A stretch of DNA of 64,000 nt from Allacma fusca (Eukaryota; Arthropoda; Collembola; Symphypleona; Sminthuridae), in NCBI GenBank assembly GCA_947179485.1, contig OX359246.1, forward strand, positions 7,316,001-7,380,000, read 5' to 3'. Made by a program: the position numbers and the translations under genes. This document shows, piece after piece, positions 1 to 11,239 of this stretch (position 1 is its first letter; every line of letters begins with the position of its first letter). A model generated the notes under the pieces. That model searched no databases. It saw only the letters and a program-made list of their open reading frames with translations, and had not been told where the DNA came from.

Positions 1-199
1 TTCGCTGTATGAAGTCGACAGGCTGCGTTAGTAAATTTTCAACCTCAAATACTTTGTATGCTTTATTACAATGTGTAGCAACTGACGCTGATTTATTATG
101 GATAAAAAACAGGTTTATAGTCCTTATAGACTTTCGTATGCCCTTAGGAAGTAACTATTCCTTTAATCGACTCTTCTGGTCTTCTATTATTTCTGAATT

Positions 200-540
200 A
201 TCTCCAGTAATATCTCCCTGGTGGTAAGTCCTCAAAAAATTCAAAAATCCCTGCTGAAAAAAAGGTCAACGATTTTCAAAATCCCTGTTTCCAAAACAAA
301 TCTCTTACAAGACGTGAAATCCCTGCAAAATTTGGCCAATCAAGCCAAAAATCCCTGTTTGCTTAACAAATTTCCCTAAAACCCGTCAACAAATTTGAAA
401 ATCCCTGCCAAAAAAAGGTCAACGATTTTAAAAATCCCTGTTTGTAAAAATAAATCCCTGCGCTTGGAGATTTTCCCTGCCAGAAATATTTTTTCCCTGG
501 GAAGATTCTTCCCGTCTTCCTACAAAAATCCGACCCCTGT
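200..540. repeat. Diverged copy of the TCCCTG-rich interior of the 57278-58058 Harbinger-like element
   Basis: A stretch with many AATCCCTG/TTCCCTG words. It lines up by eye, in the same order, with about 57500-57860, which is the interior of the PIF/Harbinger-like MITE at 57278-58058. Neither terminal inverted repeat is visible here, so this is a fragment. An open frame at 9-227 overlaps it, but the codons carry no recognisable domain and I do not call a gene in bases 1-540. Confidence 0.55.
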
Positions 541-770
541 CAGGGGGTAGGTTTTGAGATTTTTTTGAAGTTTTGGACTTCAAGACAAATGGAAACTATA
601 TCCAAAATTACGCTTGAAATCAGGGGAGTAGGTTTTGAGATTTTTTTGAAGTTTTGGACTTCAAGACAAATGGAAACTATATCCAAAATTACTGAATGTA
701 TTTTAATGAAATAGTTTGTGAATATTGCTAACGTAAAGCGGAATGGTTATTGCTTATGGGGTTGAATTCG
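541..770. repeat. Two 80-bp tandem units related to the AGGGTGGCG element interior
   Basis: Two near-identical units start at about 541 and 621. Each runs from GGTAGGTTTTGAG through TTGGACTTCAAGACAAATGG to ATCCAAAATTAC. The same phrase order (gatagGTTTTGAG, GAACTTCAAGTCAAATGACAG, ATCCAAAACTACTGAATG) is the internal unit of the AGGGTGGCGTCAGCC elements at 27471 and 56402. I read this as an end-less fragment of that family. From 770 to 1150 I see only AT-rich DNA. Confidence 0.55.
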
Positions 771-1158
771 GGAGGTTAGTTGTTATTCATTAAAATGAAA
801 GCGCTGAACTGGAATTGAGGTGTAAAGATTAGATTCAATTTTACTCAACATCTGGATTAGGATTGGGATTAATTATTTCTTATAAATTTTGCAATCCGAG
901 ATTAAATTTATCCCGGATTAATAATCCATTCCCTTTCCTGAAGGGTATAGGCACATACTGCTGAGACTGACACATGGTCAGATTAAAGTACAATAAAACC
1001 TGTATATCGTGGTCTCCTGCTCACAGTGGCCAGCATCATGTTTCCCCATCAAGAGCCCTATCTTTTAACATTAATTAAATCCCCTATACAGTGGTTTTGA
1101 CCAGGGCTTATGTCCACTCACTTTGGAAAGCATGCTCCGAGCTCTGAATACAATAGAC

Positions 1159-1727
1159 CAACGTTGTCCAAAAGGTTCAGCCTACCTAAAATACTACATT
1201 TTTTTGCAGCTTTGCCTTTCCTACATATTAACCTATATTATTTATCAAAAATAAATTACCTACCTAATTGCCTACATATATACTCCTGTAATGTTTCTGC
1301 CTATACTATAGCCTATAAAGACATATTTTTTAGCCTATAAAGACCTATTTTAGCCTATAAAGGCTTATTTTTTCAACTAAAAATCATATATGTATGTACA
1401 CGTGCAATCGTAACACATGAAAAACATCGAACTACAAAATTGTCACGTATTTGAAGAATATTTTTGAGATTTATTTTAAGGTTAAATCAAATAATTGCTT
1501 GACAAATTTGTCAATAGATTATTAAATATGCCTATTTTTACCTTCGCAAACTGCCTACCTTGTTCCTAAATAAACAGTGAACTCTTGCAGCTCCTACATA
1601 TAATATAGGATTAATTTTAGTGGTAATTACTGCACCCTATTTTACTACCTATAATTACTTATATTTTGCATCCTGCCAATTTTTATCCTATATATAGGCC
1701 TATAAATAGGATAGGTGGACACCTTTG
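1159..1727. mobile_element. Non-autonomous hAT-like element, TAGGCCTATA-word family
   Basis: The left end reads CAACGTTGTCC and the reverse complement of the right end reads CAAAGGTGTCC, so the termini match at 9 of 11 bases. The flanks are CAATAGAC (1151-1158) and CAATGGAC (1728-1735), an 8-bp target duplication with one mismatch. The interior is packed with GCCTACATA, GCCTATAAAG and TATAGGCCTATA words on both strands, and no open frame of interest. Relatives lie at 11722-13216, 30635-31514 and about 33930-34545. The size, CA-start termini and 8-bp duplication fit the hAT superfamily. Confidence 0.75.
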
Positions 1728-1739
1728 CAATGGACTGCA

Positions 1740-2300
1740 TTAAAAATGATGTACACATGAAATCGTCGCTCATCATTCCTATAAACGTTATTCTAGATTA
1801 GGCTTTTTAAATAAAGTATATTCCTGTGACACCATGCACATTTTAAAAAGACGATGACTCCCAAAAATCCCAGGTGAATGGGGACTCATGACTAGCCGGC
1901 CGGCTTAAAAGACTTTGAGACGTCAAATGGTTTCAGCTTTGGGCGAAATCTCTCTGCCTCACTAGATGCTTGCCCTCTTTCACTTTTTGTGAAACGCTGA
2001 GAAAGATTAAACTTTTTCATATTGAAAATATTTCACTTGTAAGGTGAATAAGGGCAAATAGTTTGAGAAAGTGTGGACTTCCATATATTTTTTCGAGTTT
2101 ATATACCAGCCGAATGAGTCACCAGCTTTTTCGGTTCAGCTTGTCCTCAGGATTTTCTGTATGAGAGATATTCACCAAATGTAGAAGTTCGTCCGAGGTA
2201 AAACAAGAAAATCAGTATGCAATATTTGTATGAATAAATTATCTTCTTTACTTCCATCCCTCCTTCAATACGGAGCAGTGTGTGAAAATATCTCAGTGAA
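1740..2300. other. Unassigned stretch left of the helicase region
   Basis: No gene, tandem repeat or terminal repeat could be supported. A GCCGGCCGGC palindrome lies near 1905. It may include the 5' flank of the helicase frame that follows. Confidence 0.4.
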
Positions 2301-2305
2301 CCAAA

Positions 2306-3240
2306 ATGAGTAACTTTGTGCTCAATAAAAATATTTTTGAGATGTGGAAGTTGGTATGGATTCCCACCTGTACTACTCCACCTAGCATTCCTTTTGAAGA
2401 TTTAACACTTCAACAAAGACAAGTTGTTGACCTTGTTGAAAAGCATGCCCAGCAGTCGGTCATTGAGCAGTTTCAGAATACTTTAAGACTTCTAATTACT
2501 GGCGGCTGTAACACTGGCAAAAGAGTTTTGTGCCATTACCTAAAGTATATGCTAGAAAAATGTGCAGTCAGGAACAAACAATTTTCATTTATTGTTTGTG
2601 CATACACAGGTGTATCCGCATTTAACTTGCAAGGAGGTACGCTTCATTCTGCAATTGGCTTGCCAATACATTGCAAGGAGGAAGATTTAGAAACATTCAT
2701 TCGTGCAGTAGATATACGCTCTAGGAGAGCAAAGAAACTCGGGAAAATTAAGTTTATATTAATTGACGAATTTTCAAATGTGGGGTCAAGATGTTTATAC
2801 ACAATCGACCAACTGTTGAAAAAGTATGATCCTTCAAACGGTGAGAAGCCCTTTGCCGGAAGACCCGTCTGTCTTCTTGGAGACATATTTCAAATTGGGC
2901 CGATTGGCGACTCACCTCTCTTTGATTCCGCCCCGTCAAGCGAATTCCCATATTGCAAGAGGGGTTACGAGTTGTACAACTTATTCACTAATGTGTTTGT
3001 TCTAAAAACAATATTTCGTCAAATTGGTTGTCAAATACCTCAGACGGAGTATCTTCATTTTCTGGAACGCATAAGAAAGAAGTAACTGGACATGATGTGT
3101 TATTCTTGCGGTCAAGAATGAAGTCCAAGTTAAGTGCAGAAGAAAGAAAAAGGCTCCAATACAGCCTACACGTTTTCCCCCGCCGCTTCCAGGCGTGTAA
3201 CCACAATGAATATATGCTCAAGAAACAATTTCAGCAAGAC
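2306..3240 (+). pseudogene. PIF1-family helicase-like region (old mobile-element gene)
   Basis: The open segment 2306-3085 encodes a superfamily 1B helicase core. It shows a Walker A loop GGCNTGKR near residue 66, a TGVSAF segment near 101, a Walker B IDEF near 153 and a GDIFQ motif near 192, which matches the GDxxQ motif of PIF1 helicases. Similarity appears to run on to about 3240, where it stops against a minus-strand integrase fragment. Full PIF1 helicases are considerably longer, so the gene is incomplete and looks broken. PIF1-type helicases are carried by Helitrons and by several large virus-like elements. I cannot tell whether this belonged to the Polinton next to it or to another element joined at about 3240. 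Confidence 0.7.
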
Positions 3241-3494
3241 CAAATTGTTAGAGCAATATTTTCAATGTCTTTCAAATCAGTGCTCCAAATTTCATTGATC
3301 AAGTTCACCATGATTCGCCGACGTTTGTATTTCCGTCTGATTTGCTTGTGTAATGAATATCCCTCTAATTTTTGAAGCTCCCGTTGAACGGTTTCCTTGT
3401 CCTGGAATTCTGGATGGTTTTTAAGGAAACCGGATAACCCGGAAAACGCGCCGGCCAGTCGTTGGTTTAGATAACTCTCAACAATTTCACTCAT
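3231..3494 (-). pseudogene. Polinton integrase, N-terminal fragment
   Basis: The 87 residues include GYSLHKQIRRKYKRRR followed by a WSTDLKDI segment. In Polinton and retroviral-type integrases a basic stretch of this kind immediately precedes the core start, usually of the form W-x-A/T-D-L. Only the N-terminal part is present; the similarity ends at the junction with the plus-strand helicase region at about 3240. As a fossil fragment of a virus-like element it has no expected activity. Confidence 0.6.
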
Positions 3495-3581
3495 TACACT
3501 GACACGGCGTTTTTATATATTCCTTGTTCTCACAATATTTACCGGGAGTTTACCATGCTCAATAGTAATTGCATTAATTGT

Positions 3582-3815
3582 TCATTTCCACCTTCGTTTT
3601 CCACTCACTCGATTCACACTCTTATTATAAGAACTCTTGCCCACACGTTTAACTTTCTTCCTCCCTTTGCCTTTCTGAATTTTGCGAGGTCTTAAATTTC
3701 TCCTGGGCAATTCTTGTGGTTTATCTGGGATAATATCATTTGTTTGCTCCGGGTGATTAGGTAGGATTGATTGTTTATTTTCTGAAGAAGTAGGATTGTC
3801 CAAATCTTCAAACAC
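3582..3815 (-). CDS. Small basic protein of the Polinton block, function unknown
   Basis: A 77-residue open frame with an acidic, Asn/Pro-rich front half and a strongly basic C-terminal half rich in RK pairs (LRPRKIQKGKGRKKVKR). The composition suggests a DNA-binding or nuclear protein, but there is no family I recognise. It lies between the integrase fragment and the small frame at 3831-4100, on the same strand as the ATPase. It may be part of the same reading unit as its neighbour; I do not claim that. Confidence 0.35.
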   Translation of the reverse strand: MFEDLDNPTSSENKQSILPNHPEQTNDIIPDKPQELPRRNLRPRKIQKGKGRKKVKRVGKSSYNKSVNRVSGKRRWK

Positions 3816-3830
3816 TTTCCACTCTGGTTC

Positions 3831-4100
3831 TTACTTGAAATGTCCGGTTTTAAATTTGCAGCAACAAATATCCAAGGGCTTGAACCTTTTCGTTGCTGAC
3901 TTAATAGAATCTGTAGAATGTTCAATGTCAGAACTTTCTGTTATAGACGGATCTATATGCTCTTTGTCCTTTATATCCTGATCCTTTATTTGCTTTTCAA
4001 GTTCTTTTTTTCTATCATTAGTAATCACTTCACCACTGTTAAGTATTTTCATTAACTCGGAATAAAGCTTGGGATCAATTACTCTCATTACCTTTGCCAT
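3831..4100 (-). CDS. Small protein of the Polinton block, function unknown
   Basis: An 89-residue frame starting MAKVMRVIDPKLY, with a charged middle (DRKKELEKQIKDQDIKDKE) and a Ser/Asp-rich section. The start overlaps the end of the frame at 4075-4413, a compact arrangement often seen among virus-like element genes. No recognised domain. Confidence 0.35.
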   Translation of the reverse strand: MAKVMRVIDPKLYSELMKILNSGEVITNDRKKELEKQIKDQDIKDKEHIDPSITESSDIEHSTDSIKSATKRFKPLDICCCKFKTGHFK

Positions 4101-4413
4101 TGCAAATCACTCGTAAAATTTTCACAGTTTCAATTTGAAGTAGAATATCGGCTAAAACCGCCTTATTTAGTTTTGGGTTTAGCAACACTTGCTGCTTGAA
4201 CAAATTGGGCTTAAAAGCTCTCACTCTGGTTATGGTTCGAGGGAAAAAGATTCGGAGATTAGCAAAGCACTCGCAAGCGGCTTTCAGTTGTTCTTCAGTG
4301 GCTTCCTTGACAAACTTTGAGAACTGTCTGTTCGTGGCAAGTGATAGCTTGCGAATGAATTCAATATTCCCCTCGAGCCGGGTTGCTTTAGGTGTGCTGA
4401 CTCTGGGACTCAT
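4075..4413 (-). CDS. Small helical basic protein of the Polinton block
   Basis: The 112-residue product has an N-terminal basic stretch, then EFIRKLSLATNRQFSKFVKEATEEQLKAACECFANL, which contains the phrase EQLKAACECFANL and looks alpha-helical, then an Arg/Lys-rich part. Its layout recalls small helical proteins encoded beside the ATPase in animal Polinton-like elements, but I cannot name the family. It lies directly downstream of the ATPase (14 bases between the frames). Confidence 0.4.
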   Translation of the reverse strand: MSPRVSTPKATRLEGNIEFIRKLSLATNRQFSKFVKEATEEQLKAACECFANLRIFFPRTITRVRAFKPNLFKQQVLLNPKLNKAVLADILLQIETVKILRVICNGKGNESN

Positions 4414-4426
4414 TGTAAAAACTAAC

Positions 4427-5107
4427 TCACTTTGGAGTAAACACTAAGCACTCTTCAGTGGGGAAAAGATTTGATCTAACCCAGTACTTAAACTGTTTAT
4501 GTTTTGGGTGAAAGTCTAGGATCAAGTAACCGTATTCCCTGGAAGTCACTGCCTTTAAATACGCTTCGGTTATGAATGAAGCCTTACCGGGGCAAATTTG
4601 TTTTGCCAGAGTAGAAATCGTCGATCGGTCTCTTGGAATATCAAACAGGCAGGTCCACTGAGTATTTATGTTAATGTCGCGCATACCCTTTGCATAGCTA
4701 TTCTGTAAAATTAGTATTATAGATGCACCCCGGTGGTGAGAATGTTTAGTAAAAAAGTTTGTGACTAGGGTATTATTTTCACCTTGACCAATTTCACTTT
4801 GCTGGTCATCCAGAATAATTAAACAGGTATCCGAGGCTAAGTCCTCAATGTCTTTTACATTTGATGTAAAAATGATACCCGGATCTTCGTCCTGGAGCTT
4901 ACGAACGTTTGGTTGATAATCTGAGTATATATATATGACTTTGTCTATTGGTTTGTCAAAAATTTCTTTTCTTCTTCTTATGATGTCTAGTGTTAATACG
5001 ATCTTGCCGCTACCTGTTGGCCCCTGTACAGTTGCAGTACAGGGGTGAGCAATTTGGAAATCAATGAAATCCATGGTGTTTAATAACATGACAACAGCGA
5101 ATGACAT
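4427..5107 (-). CDS. FtsK/HerA-type genome-packaging ATPase (Polinton A32-like)
   Basis: A 226-residue frame with a Walker A loop GPTGSGK at residues 29-35, a Walker B LIILDD ending near residue 101, and a polar SIILILQN strand near 129-136 (sensor-like). This order fits the A32/FtsK-HerA packaging ATPases of Polintons, adintoviruses and large DNA viruses, which in known relatives drive DNA into the capsid. The length is near the usual size for the Polinton protein. It lies between the polymerase (upstream) and the small basic proteins. It reads open from end to end, but it sits in a broken element, so it is a fossil gene here. Confidence 0.75.
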   Translation of the reverse strand: MSFAVVMLLNTMDFIDFQIAHPCTATVQGPTGSGKIVLTLDIIRRRKEIFDKPIDKVIYIYSDYQPNVRKLQDEDPGIIFTSNVKDIEDLASDTCLIILDDQQSEIGQGENNTLVTNFFTKHSHHRGASIILILQNSYAKGMRDININTQWTCLFDIPRDRSTISTLAKQICPGKASFITEAYLKAVTSREYGYLILDFHPKHKQFKYWVRSNLFPTEECLVFTPK

Positions 5108-5129
5108 GTTATTAAAAATGCATTGCTTT

Positions 5130-8100
5130 TTATTGGAAACAGTTGCGGCTACTTTCGTCTAGCTTATAATGCCCCAGTGGAAGGCTAAAATTAATATCGT
5201 TGGGGTCACAGTATGCTCTATGTACATCTAAATTATGAAAAGCCACCTTGTTCACTGTTATACAGTATAAGTTATGCTTAATACTACGTATGTATTTAAC
5301 GTCTAGTTTAACAATTTTATTGTTTTGAACTACGTCCGCATACTGTTCATGAGAGAAAGATTTCAATGAAGGGAATGGTATGCCCTTGGACTTCATTTCT
5401 TCTTTTCTATCATTATACAATATAGAGTATTGTTTGGATTTTAGTGTGACTACTTGGGATATATCAAAACTTTCAATTTTCCATTTGCCAGATACTCCTG
5501 CATTTACATTCTTAAAACTTTCCATCTCTGGGTGGGCTTTAAAAAATTCATGACCTGCGTGTATTTTTGAAAAATCGAAAAATTCCTTATAAGAAACCAG
5601 GTCTTTCCAGAACCTATTCTCGGGATCTGTAATTATGCTGACTGAGCTATCGGTATCGCAGTTTAGGTTATATATCCGGTTAACGAAGACCCTTTTTAGT
5701 TGCTGGTAATACCCATAATAGAAAATGACTTTGGCCAAATCAAGTACTGTCATGCCTGCCTGAATAGGTTTATTTAAAACTACATTTTTAGGGCTAAGCA
5801 TTACAATGCTTACTTTCTCAGAGATCTTTACATTCGGGCAGTGACAATAAATGCCTTGATTGTGCTCGTGAACTACAAAATTTTATTTACATGTGGTTTC
5901 TATTCGATTCGAGGCATTTTCCAAAAATCTGGTTATTCTGATTTTTCAGAAACTGTCTCATGGATTCACTTTTTGCCTCCTTTCTCATGTCAATGTTGTG
6001 TTGTATGTAGTTGCGGAAATAAGCTTTTTTAGTGAACGAGATTCCTGTGTGTATTTTTTCAAAGTCATACCCATTTCCAAATAATATTTAAGAGCCTTAT
6101 AATGCAAGACATAATTTTCTCTATCATAGCAATGTAGCAATAAACGTGGTTGTGTAGTGAACGAGGATTGAGAGGCCTTACTAAGTTTGGATAAATTGTG
6201 TTGATGTTTTTCTCCCAACTCTTCAAATTTTATAACACGGCGCTCTGGTGCTAATGGCAAATCAACTGTCTTGTCTTGAAATTCTGGTGGATATCCCAGT
6301 GTTACTTGTAGAAAGTAACCTTTCCCATCTTTGCTTTCATATGATTTCCAATCTATATGGTCAAGATCATTAACACTTTCCCATCTGTAATTCGAATGAG
6401 GATATTTATCTAGCAACGCTGTAGCATACAGGCTTACTTTATCATTGTAAATCAAATGAGTTCTATTCTTCGTTGGATCATAACCAAAGGTACTTCTCTC
6501 ATTATTAGCGGTCTGAATTTTCCTAGTGCAGAAGTAAAACCCGCCCCGTATTGCTTTGGAAAGTAAGTCTATCATTTTGAAATCCCGTATGTACTCAATT
6601 TCGGATCCTGTATGGTATAAGAAACATTGGAAAGAGTACCCACTACCTGTACACATGTATATAGGGTCAAGCCCGTACATACTCATTCCATTCATTCGGA
6701 AATTTTCCGAAATTACTGCAAGTAATAGTGTATCAACTATTGTATAAAGCCTGGTGAATTGGCGAAACGTTGATATATTAAAAGCCGAGCAAACGTCTTG
6801 CACGAGTTGCCATTCCGAATCTGTGCACTTTTCATTTGCTAAATCGTTATTAAAATATTCCCTATCAGGAATGCCCCCATTCAGGACATCCGGCGAAGTC
6901 AAATATCTATACGGAAACGGGAGTTTTTATAACAGCAAACTTATAGATTTTTCGGAAATATCTTGCCGATTTTTTTTGATTTGACGGTTATCCATATCGT
7001 TCTCTAATATAAACGGGATACTTAGATTCACCAGATCGAGTGTTTTGGCATTCTCTTTCTTTAGAGCCTCTGCTAAAGTGCTTAGTTTAGAAGGAAGAAA
7101 TTGGCACGAATCGATAAAACGAACTTTCACCTTTCGATTTCCTTGCCAACCCTTCTGATTGGAATGTCCCTTGTTGTATTTATAATTTAATGTTGGCACT
7201 AGCACATCCCGTGCTGGAATTTCTAATTGAACAAATTTTTCAGTTCCTTTGCTGATAACAGATGTCTTTAGGATCGATTATTGAGCTTTCCAAATTTTTA
7301 AATAATAAATGCAAATCAAACCCTGCTCCGTTATGGGCCACACATACTAATTCGTGTTTAAATTTAATTTTTAAATTACAGCCTGCACAAATTGTGTTGA
7401 GATATCTGCCTGTGGTATGGCAATGGTGATAGCACTTAATTATTTTCTTTTCTTTTCCGGTAGTTTGCATTTTGTATTCTCCTTGCATTTCTGATTCCTC
7501 AGTCTCTTCATCTTCTTCTCTTTCAGTCGAAGTATTTGTAAACAGTCGTTTGCAGAAATCGCAGACGGTCTTATTTTCGTGTCTAAAAATTTCTTCCGCT
7601 GAAGGAACCACGGAATTGTTTGTTGTTCTTACTGACCATAGAATTACCTCCGCATGTTTAAAAACCCTTTCGAAAAAATGTTGCACTGGATTTTCCCCAT
7701 CATAGTATTCTAGAGCATAGATTTTCTTAGCTTCTCCAATGTAGTTCACAATGCAAAGTGAGTAACTGATTGGTTTAAATTGATTTTCAATAGTTGTCGA
7801 GTTTCCTAAACTTTTTGGATTATTCACTGTCGTAGAGCAGCATTCAAAGTCCCAATAAATTACATAAGGGTACGGTAGTGTCAGTTCTGGTCTTGTAAAC
7901 TTAAGTGTTTCGCCGTCCTTTGGAAGCTTTTCAACGATTTCCTTGTCTGTCCCGCATACCTGCCTATGATCTGAACATTTCTTTTCGGAACCAAAGTAGC
8001 GAAAGCAGAGATCACAAAAGTATGCCTTTGCTGGTTTTCGATAGCTTAAAAATTTGTTTAAATCGGCTATAAGAGCTAGATGGTATGCCCGTTTTTTCCC

Positions 8101-9062
8101 AACTTTCTTATGGATCAAAAACAAGTTAACAGTCTTTGCTCGTCTTGACTTACTTGACCTTATCATCACTACTTCCCCCTTTTTATGACTTAACACATTC
8201 ACGGATAAACCATTATTTTCTTCAAATTTGGGAAGGTCGTTGTGAATATTTATAGTTGATTTTATATTACAAAAATCTATACGACCAAAATATTGTAGCA
8301 AGCTAGATTTTTATTAGAAGTCCCTGTGATCGCATTTTCTTCTACCTGCTTATTCCAATACAGTCCAGCGGCAATACAATATTTAAAGCAATGTTCATCT
8401 TTGTTTTTAAAGTTAATAAATCCCTGTCTAGACTTGAATGGCATTTCTAAATGCCCGCTAGCACTCGAGTTCATAAAGATCCGGATTTCACCCAGCTTTA
8501 TTTCGAATGTTTTCACTTTTAATATTCGCCATCCGGACCCGTATTCCAGAAAACTGTTCTTTTTTTCGATAATATCCGAGGCACATTGTAGTAATATGAC
8601 CCGTATAGAAGCGGGGCTTTGTAGCTCATAATGGGATGACTTGAAGTATATCATCGAATGTTTGTAACCTATTTTACCACTCTCTTCTTGAACTTCTTTT
8701 TCCATTTGCACCCCGACACTTATTTCGAACTTAGAAAGTGTGTGTATTTCGTACAGTTCTCTAAGCAATTTATTTACGGAAGATTCAACTTCTGAAAATG
8801 TGATTTCGATGTCAGGTGTATTTAAGCTATGCTTATATTTATAGCTAATCATGCTGCCACCATGGCTTCGACTAAATTCATAAAAGTCGGTAAGATCCAG
8901 TTGTGCTCCGGCATCAACGTTGCCCAACCCTTCACCCGTCCTCTCCCACCGGTGTAAATCGATATTAGCATCGTAACTACCGCAGTCCAGACAGAAATGT
9001 CTGTTTTCTAGGTGTCCCTCATAATTACTATACGTCCGACAATAAAACGGGCAATTTGTCAT
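5130..9062 (-). pseudogene. Protein-primed type B DNA polymerase of the Polinton (broken)
   Basis: Several neighbouring minus-strand segments resemble parts of one Polinton DNA polymerase B. The segment 8277-9062 has a Cys/His zinc-finger-like start and the GFINFKNKDEHCFKYCI phrase typical of the N-terminal region. The segment 7240-8301 holds the exonuclease motifs YWDFE and AHNGAGFDLHL. The segment 5985-6902 holds the first palm motif region around SLYATALLDKYP, and 5130-5801 holds the palm motif CDTDSS. In living relatives this enzyme copies the linear element from a terminal protein. The gene is broken in several places. Confidence 0.7.
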
Positions 9063-9457
9063 AGGACATCTTAAAACCTAGGTAAAAGCAAGTTGTTAGT
9101 AAATTCGTCAATTATTAAGATAATACAATCGTAATTTACTTGCTTGAAAAATTCTGAAATTTACCGTATTATTCCCTCTTGTCCGTATCGGCTGTGGATG
9201 CATCGTTGACATCTTCTTAGGACACTTGAAGACAGTGGTTATGTTACAAGTTCAAAAGCAAACTGGGGGTGTTACTCCAAGGCTTCCTCTTCTGACTGTT
9301 GACTAGAATTCTTTCTGCTGACTTTCCACTCAATATACAGAGCACGTCCGATTTTTACGAGTTTCGAAAGAACGTACAAACCCAGGATGAGCATTAGAAC
9401 TGTAAGGAAACCATGTTGTAGTATTTTTCCGAGCATAGAGAATCTTTTCTATTATAG

Positions 9458-9766
9458 CTACTTACTTATCCAATTCTCCGTTTGCGCTGGTTTGCTGCCA
9501 AATCCTTTATCCGATTCGAGGCTTCCGTTATTCATCTGTGCAGATAAGAGTCTTTTTATAACTAGTTCTAGCCCACTTGCAATAATTTCGCTACTTCCGC
9601 TTGCAAAATCTTTTTGCTCCATATTGCTTTGTTTTAATTTCGCCTCAATATTATCTAATAACTGCGACGAATTAAATGCGCTTGCAGTCTGTGCAAAAAA
9701 GGCACCAACCAGATATGCAGATAGTAGTATTAACTTAATGGTGGTTGTTTTCAAACTGTTTTGCAT
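9458..9766 (-). CDS. Small secreted or membrane-anchored protein, unknown
   Basis: A 102-residue frame. The N-terminus (KTTTIKLILLSAYLVGAFF) is a good signal peptide or signal anchor, followed by an ATASAF-type stretch that could be cleaved. The rest is polar with no recognised domain. It lies upstream of the polymerase region on the same strand and may be an element gene. Between 9063 and 9457 I see no other gene. Confidence 0.35.
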   Translation of the reverse strand: MQNSLKTTTIKLILLSAYLVGAFFAQTASAFNSSQLLDNIEAKLKQSNMEQKDFASGSSEIIASGLELVIKRLLSAQMNNGSLESDKGFGSKPAQTENWISK

Positions 9767-9811
9767 TCACATTTTTACACGGGTTATATGTTAATTTATT
9801 ATAGAACTCTG

Positions 9812-11231
9812 TTTCGCTTTCACTTGGAGAAGAAGCTTGGAGTGAGCTACTCGGTAGGAAAAAACCGACTTTAACTCTCAACCGAGTTGTAATTCACGAG
9901 GACACTACCCCAAGGAAGAAACGTTGTATCCCAATCCAAGACTACAGCGATGACGAAAGTGAGAGCCATCCTGATAAATCCGACAGTTCTTTGACTCGTG
10001 AAGCAGTACAATGCTACACTTCAAACAATGTAATTGGAATCTGTTTTGTTATTTTTCTAATTCGAGATATACTCGTAGCTTCAACAATGACTTTATTGAT
10101 TTACTATTAAGCCATTTATTTACTTTCGATATATTCGAAGGAACTCAATTCTGTCCTTCACTTACAAATGAAGGTTGGAGAACTGAAAAATTACTTGAAA
10201 GAACGAACCGACGACAACATCAGACTTACTGCCGAAGTTCTAAAATTACAAGACAGTAACAACCGGGGTCGGGCGAATTACGGTGAACTCAAGACCAAAC
10301 TTGCCGGTAAAGAGCAGGAGGTTCGTGAGAAGCAAGAAATCATCAATGCCAGGGACGAGGTAATCCTGATTAAGGAAGAAGTGATCCGGGTCAAAGACGA
10401 GGCTATTCGGGTTAAAGAAGAAGAACTTACTCTTCTCAGGGCTCAACTTGCTGATGCACAAACTCGCGCCAGGAACTGCGAGGTAGTTAATTAGTCGTAT
10501 TATCCCTACTATCATCCCTTGTTAACTTGATTTATTTAAACAACTTCAGCTGCAATGCATCGTTTTTTTTCAATTAAACTTGTTTTTATCTAGACCTCTT
10601 CGTCGGGAGTGGTCAACTACAAATATTATGCCCCCTTCCACCCTCCTACTCCGTGGGTAGGACAAAATTTCCAGAACCCGTCCCACCAGCCGTGTGCAAG
10701 GACTACTCCGCTTCCCCGTTCCACTCGACCCTCGTATTTCAATAACAAAGTAAGTTCGCTATGTCTCTCCTTTGTCATAAATTATGCATGAATGTCCCTC
10801 AATTACGACATTATATTAATATTTACAGTTACCGATTGGGTTTCAACCCAGTGTCGGCATGTTCTATATATTTTGTTCCCCCAAACCACTGGAACAATAT
10901 ATGCAAGCAACTGAAGCTGTGATGGCACAGCTCCGCTCTCTGTTTGGGCATGAATCAAAGATCACCCTGCTCAGAAGGAGTTGCAGGGTGTACTTCGATT
11001 CGCTTGCAAATGCGCAAGAAGCATTTGATAAGCTACCACAAACTGGCACAGGGCAAGTGCTTACAACCGTTATGGGGGTTGAGATTTCTGTGAGAAAAAC
11101 TTTCGTTCTCATTGATTGATTTTCAGCCTAAAATAATACGCCGAATTCAGTTTTTAATAAATATGTATTGTTTTTTCTTATTCTTGCAGATCTCCCAACC
11201 AGTGATTAACAATATCATCAAGCCGGCCTAA
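9812..11231 (+). CDS. Spliced-looking coiled-coil protein gene at the Polinton edge
   Basis: Five open segments, each bordered by AG/GT splice-like sites. About 9812-10010 is acidic and basic, with a PRKKR patch and DYSDDESES. About 10171-10481 is a long coiled coil rich in heptad-like KEEVIRVKDEAIRVKEEE. About 10592-10750 is Pro-rich. About 10829-11091 has KITLLRRSCRVYFDSLANAQ, an RRM-like beta-alpha pattern. About 11191-11231 is a short tail ending in a stop. Most junctions look phase 0. No family is recognised. It could be a host gene, or a cargo or structural gene of the Polinton beside it. The 5' exon and the true start are not identified. Confidence 0.4.
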
Positions 11232-11239
11232 ATGCCATT

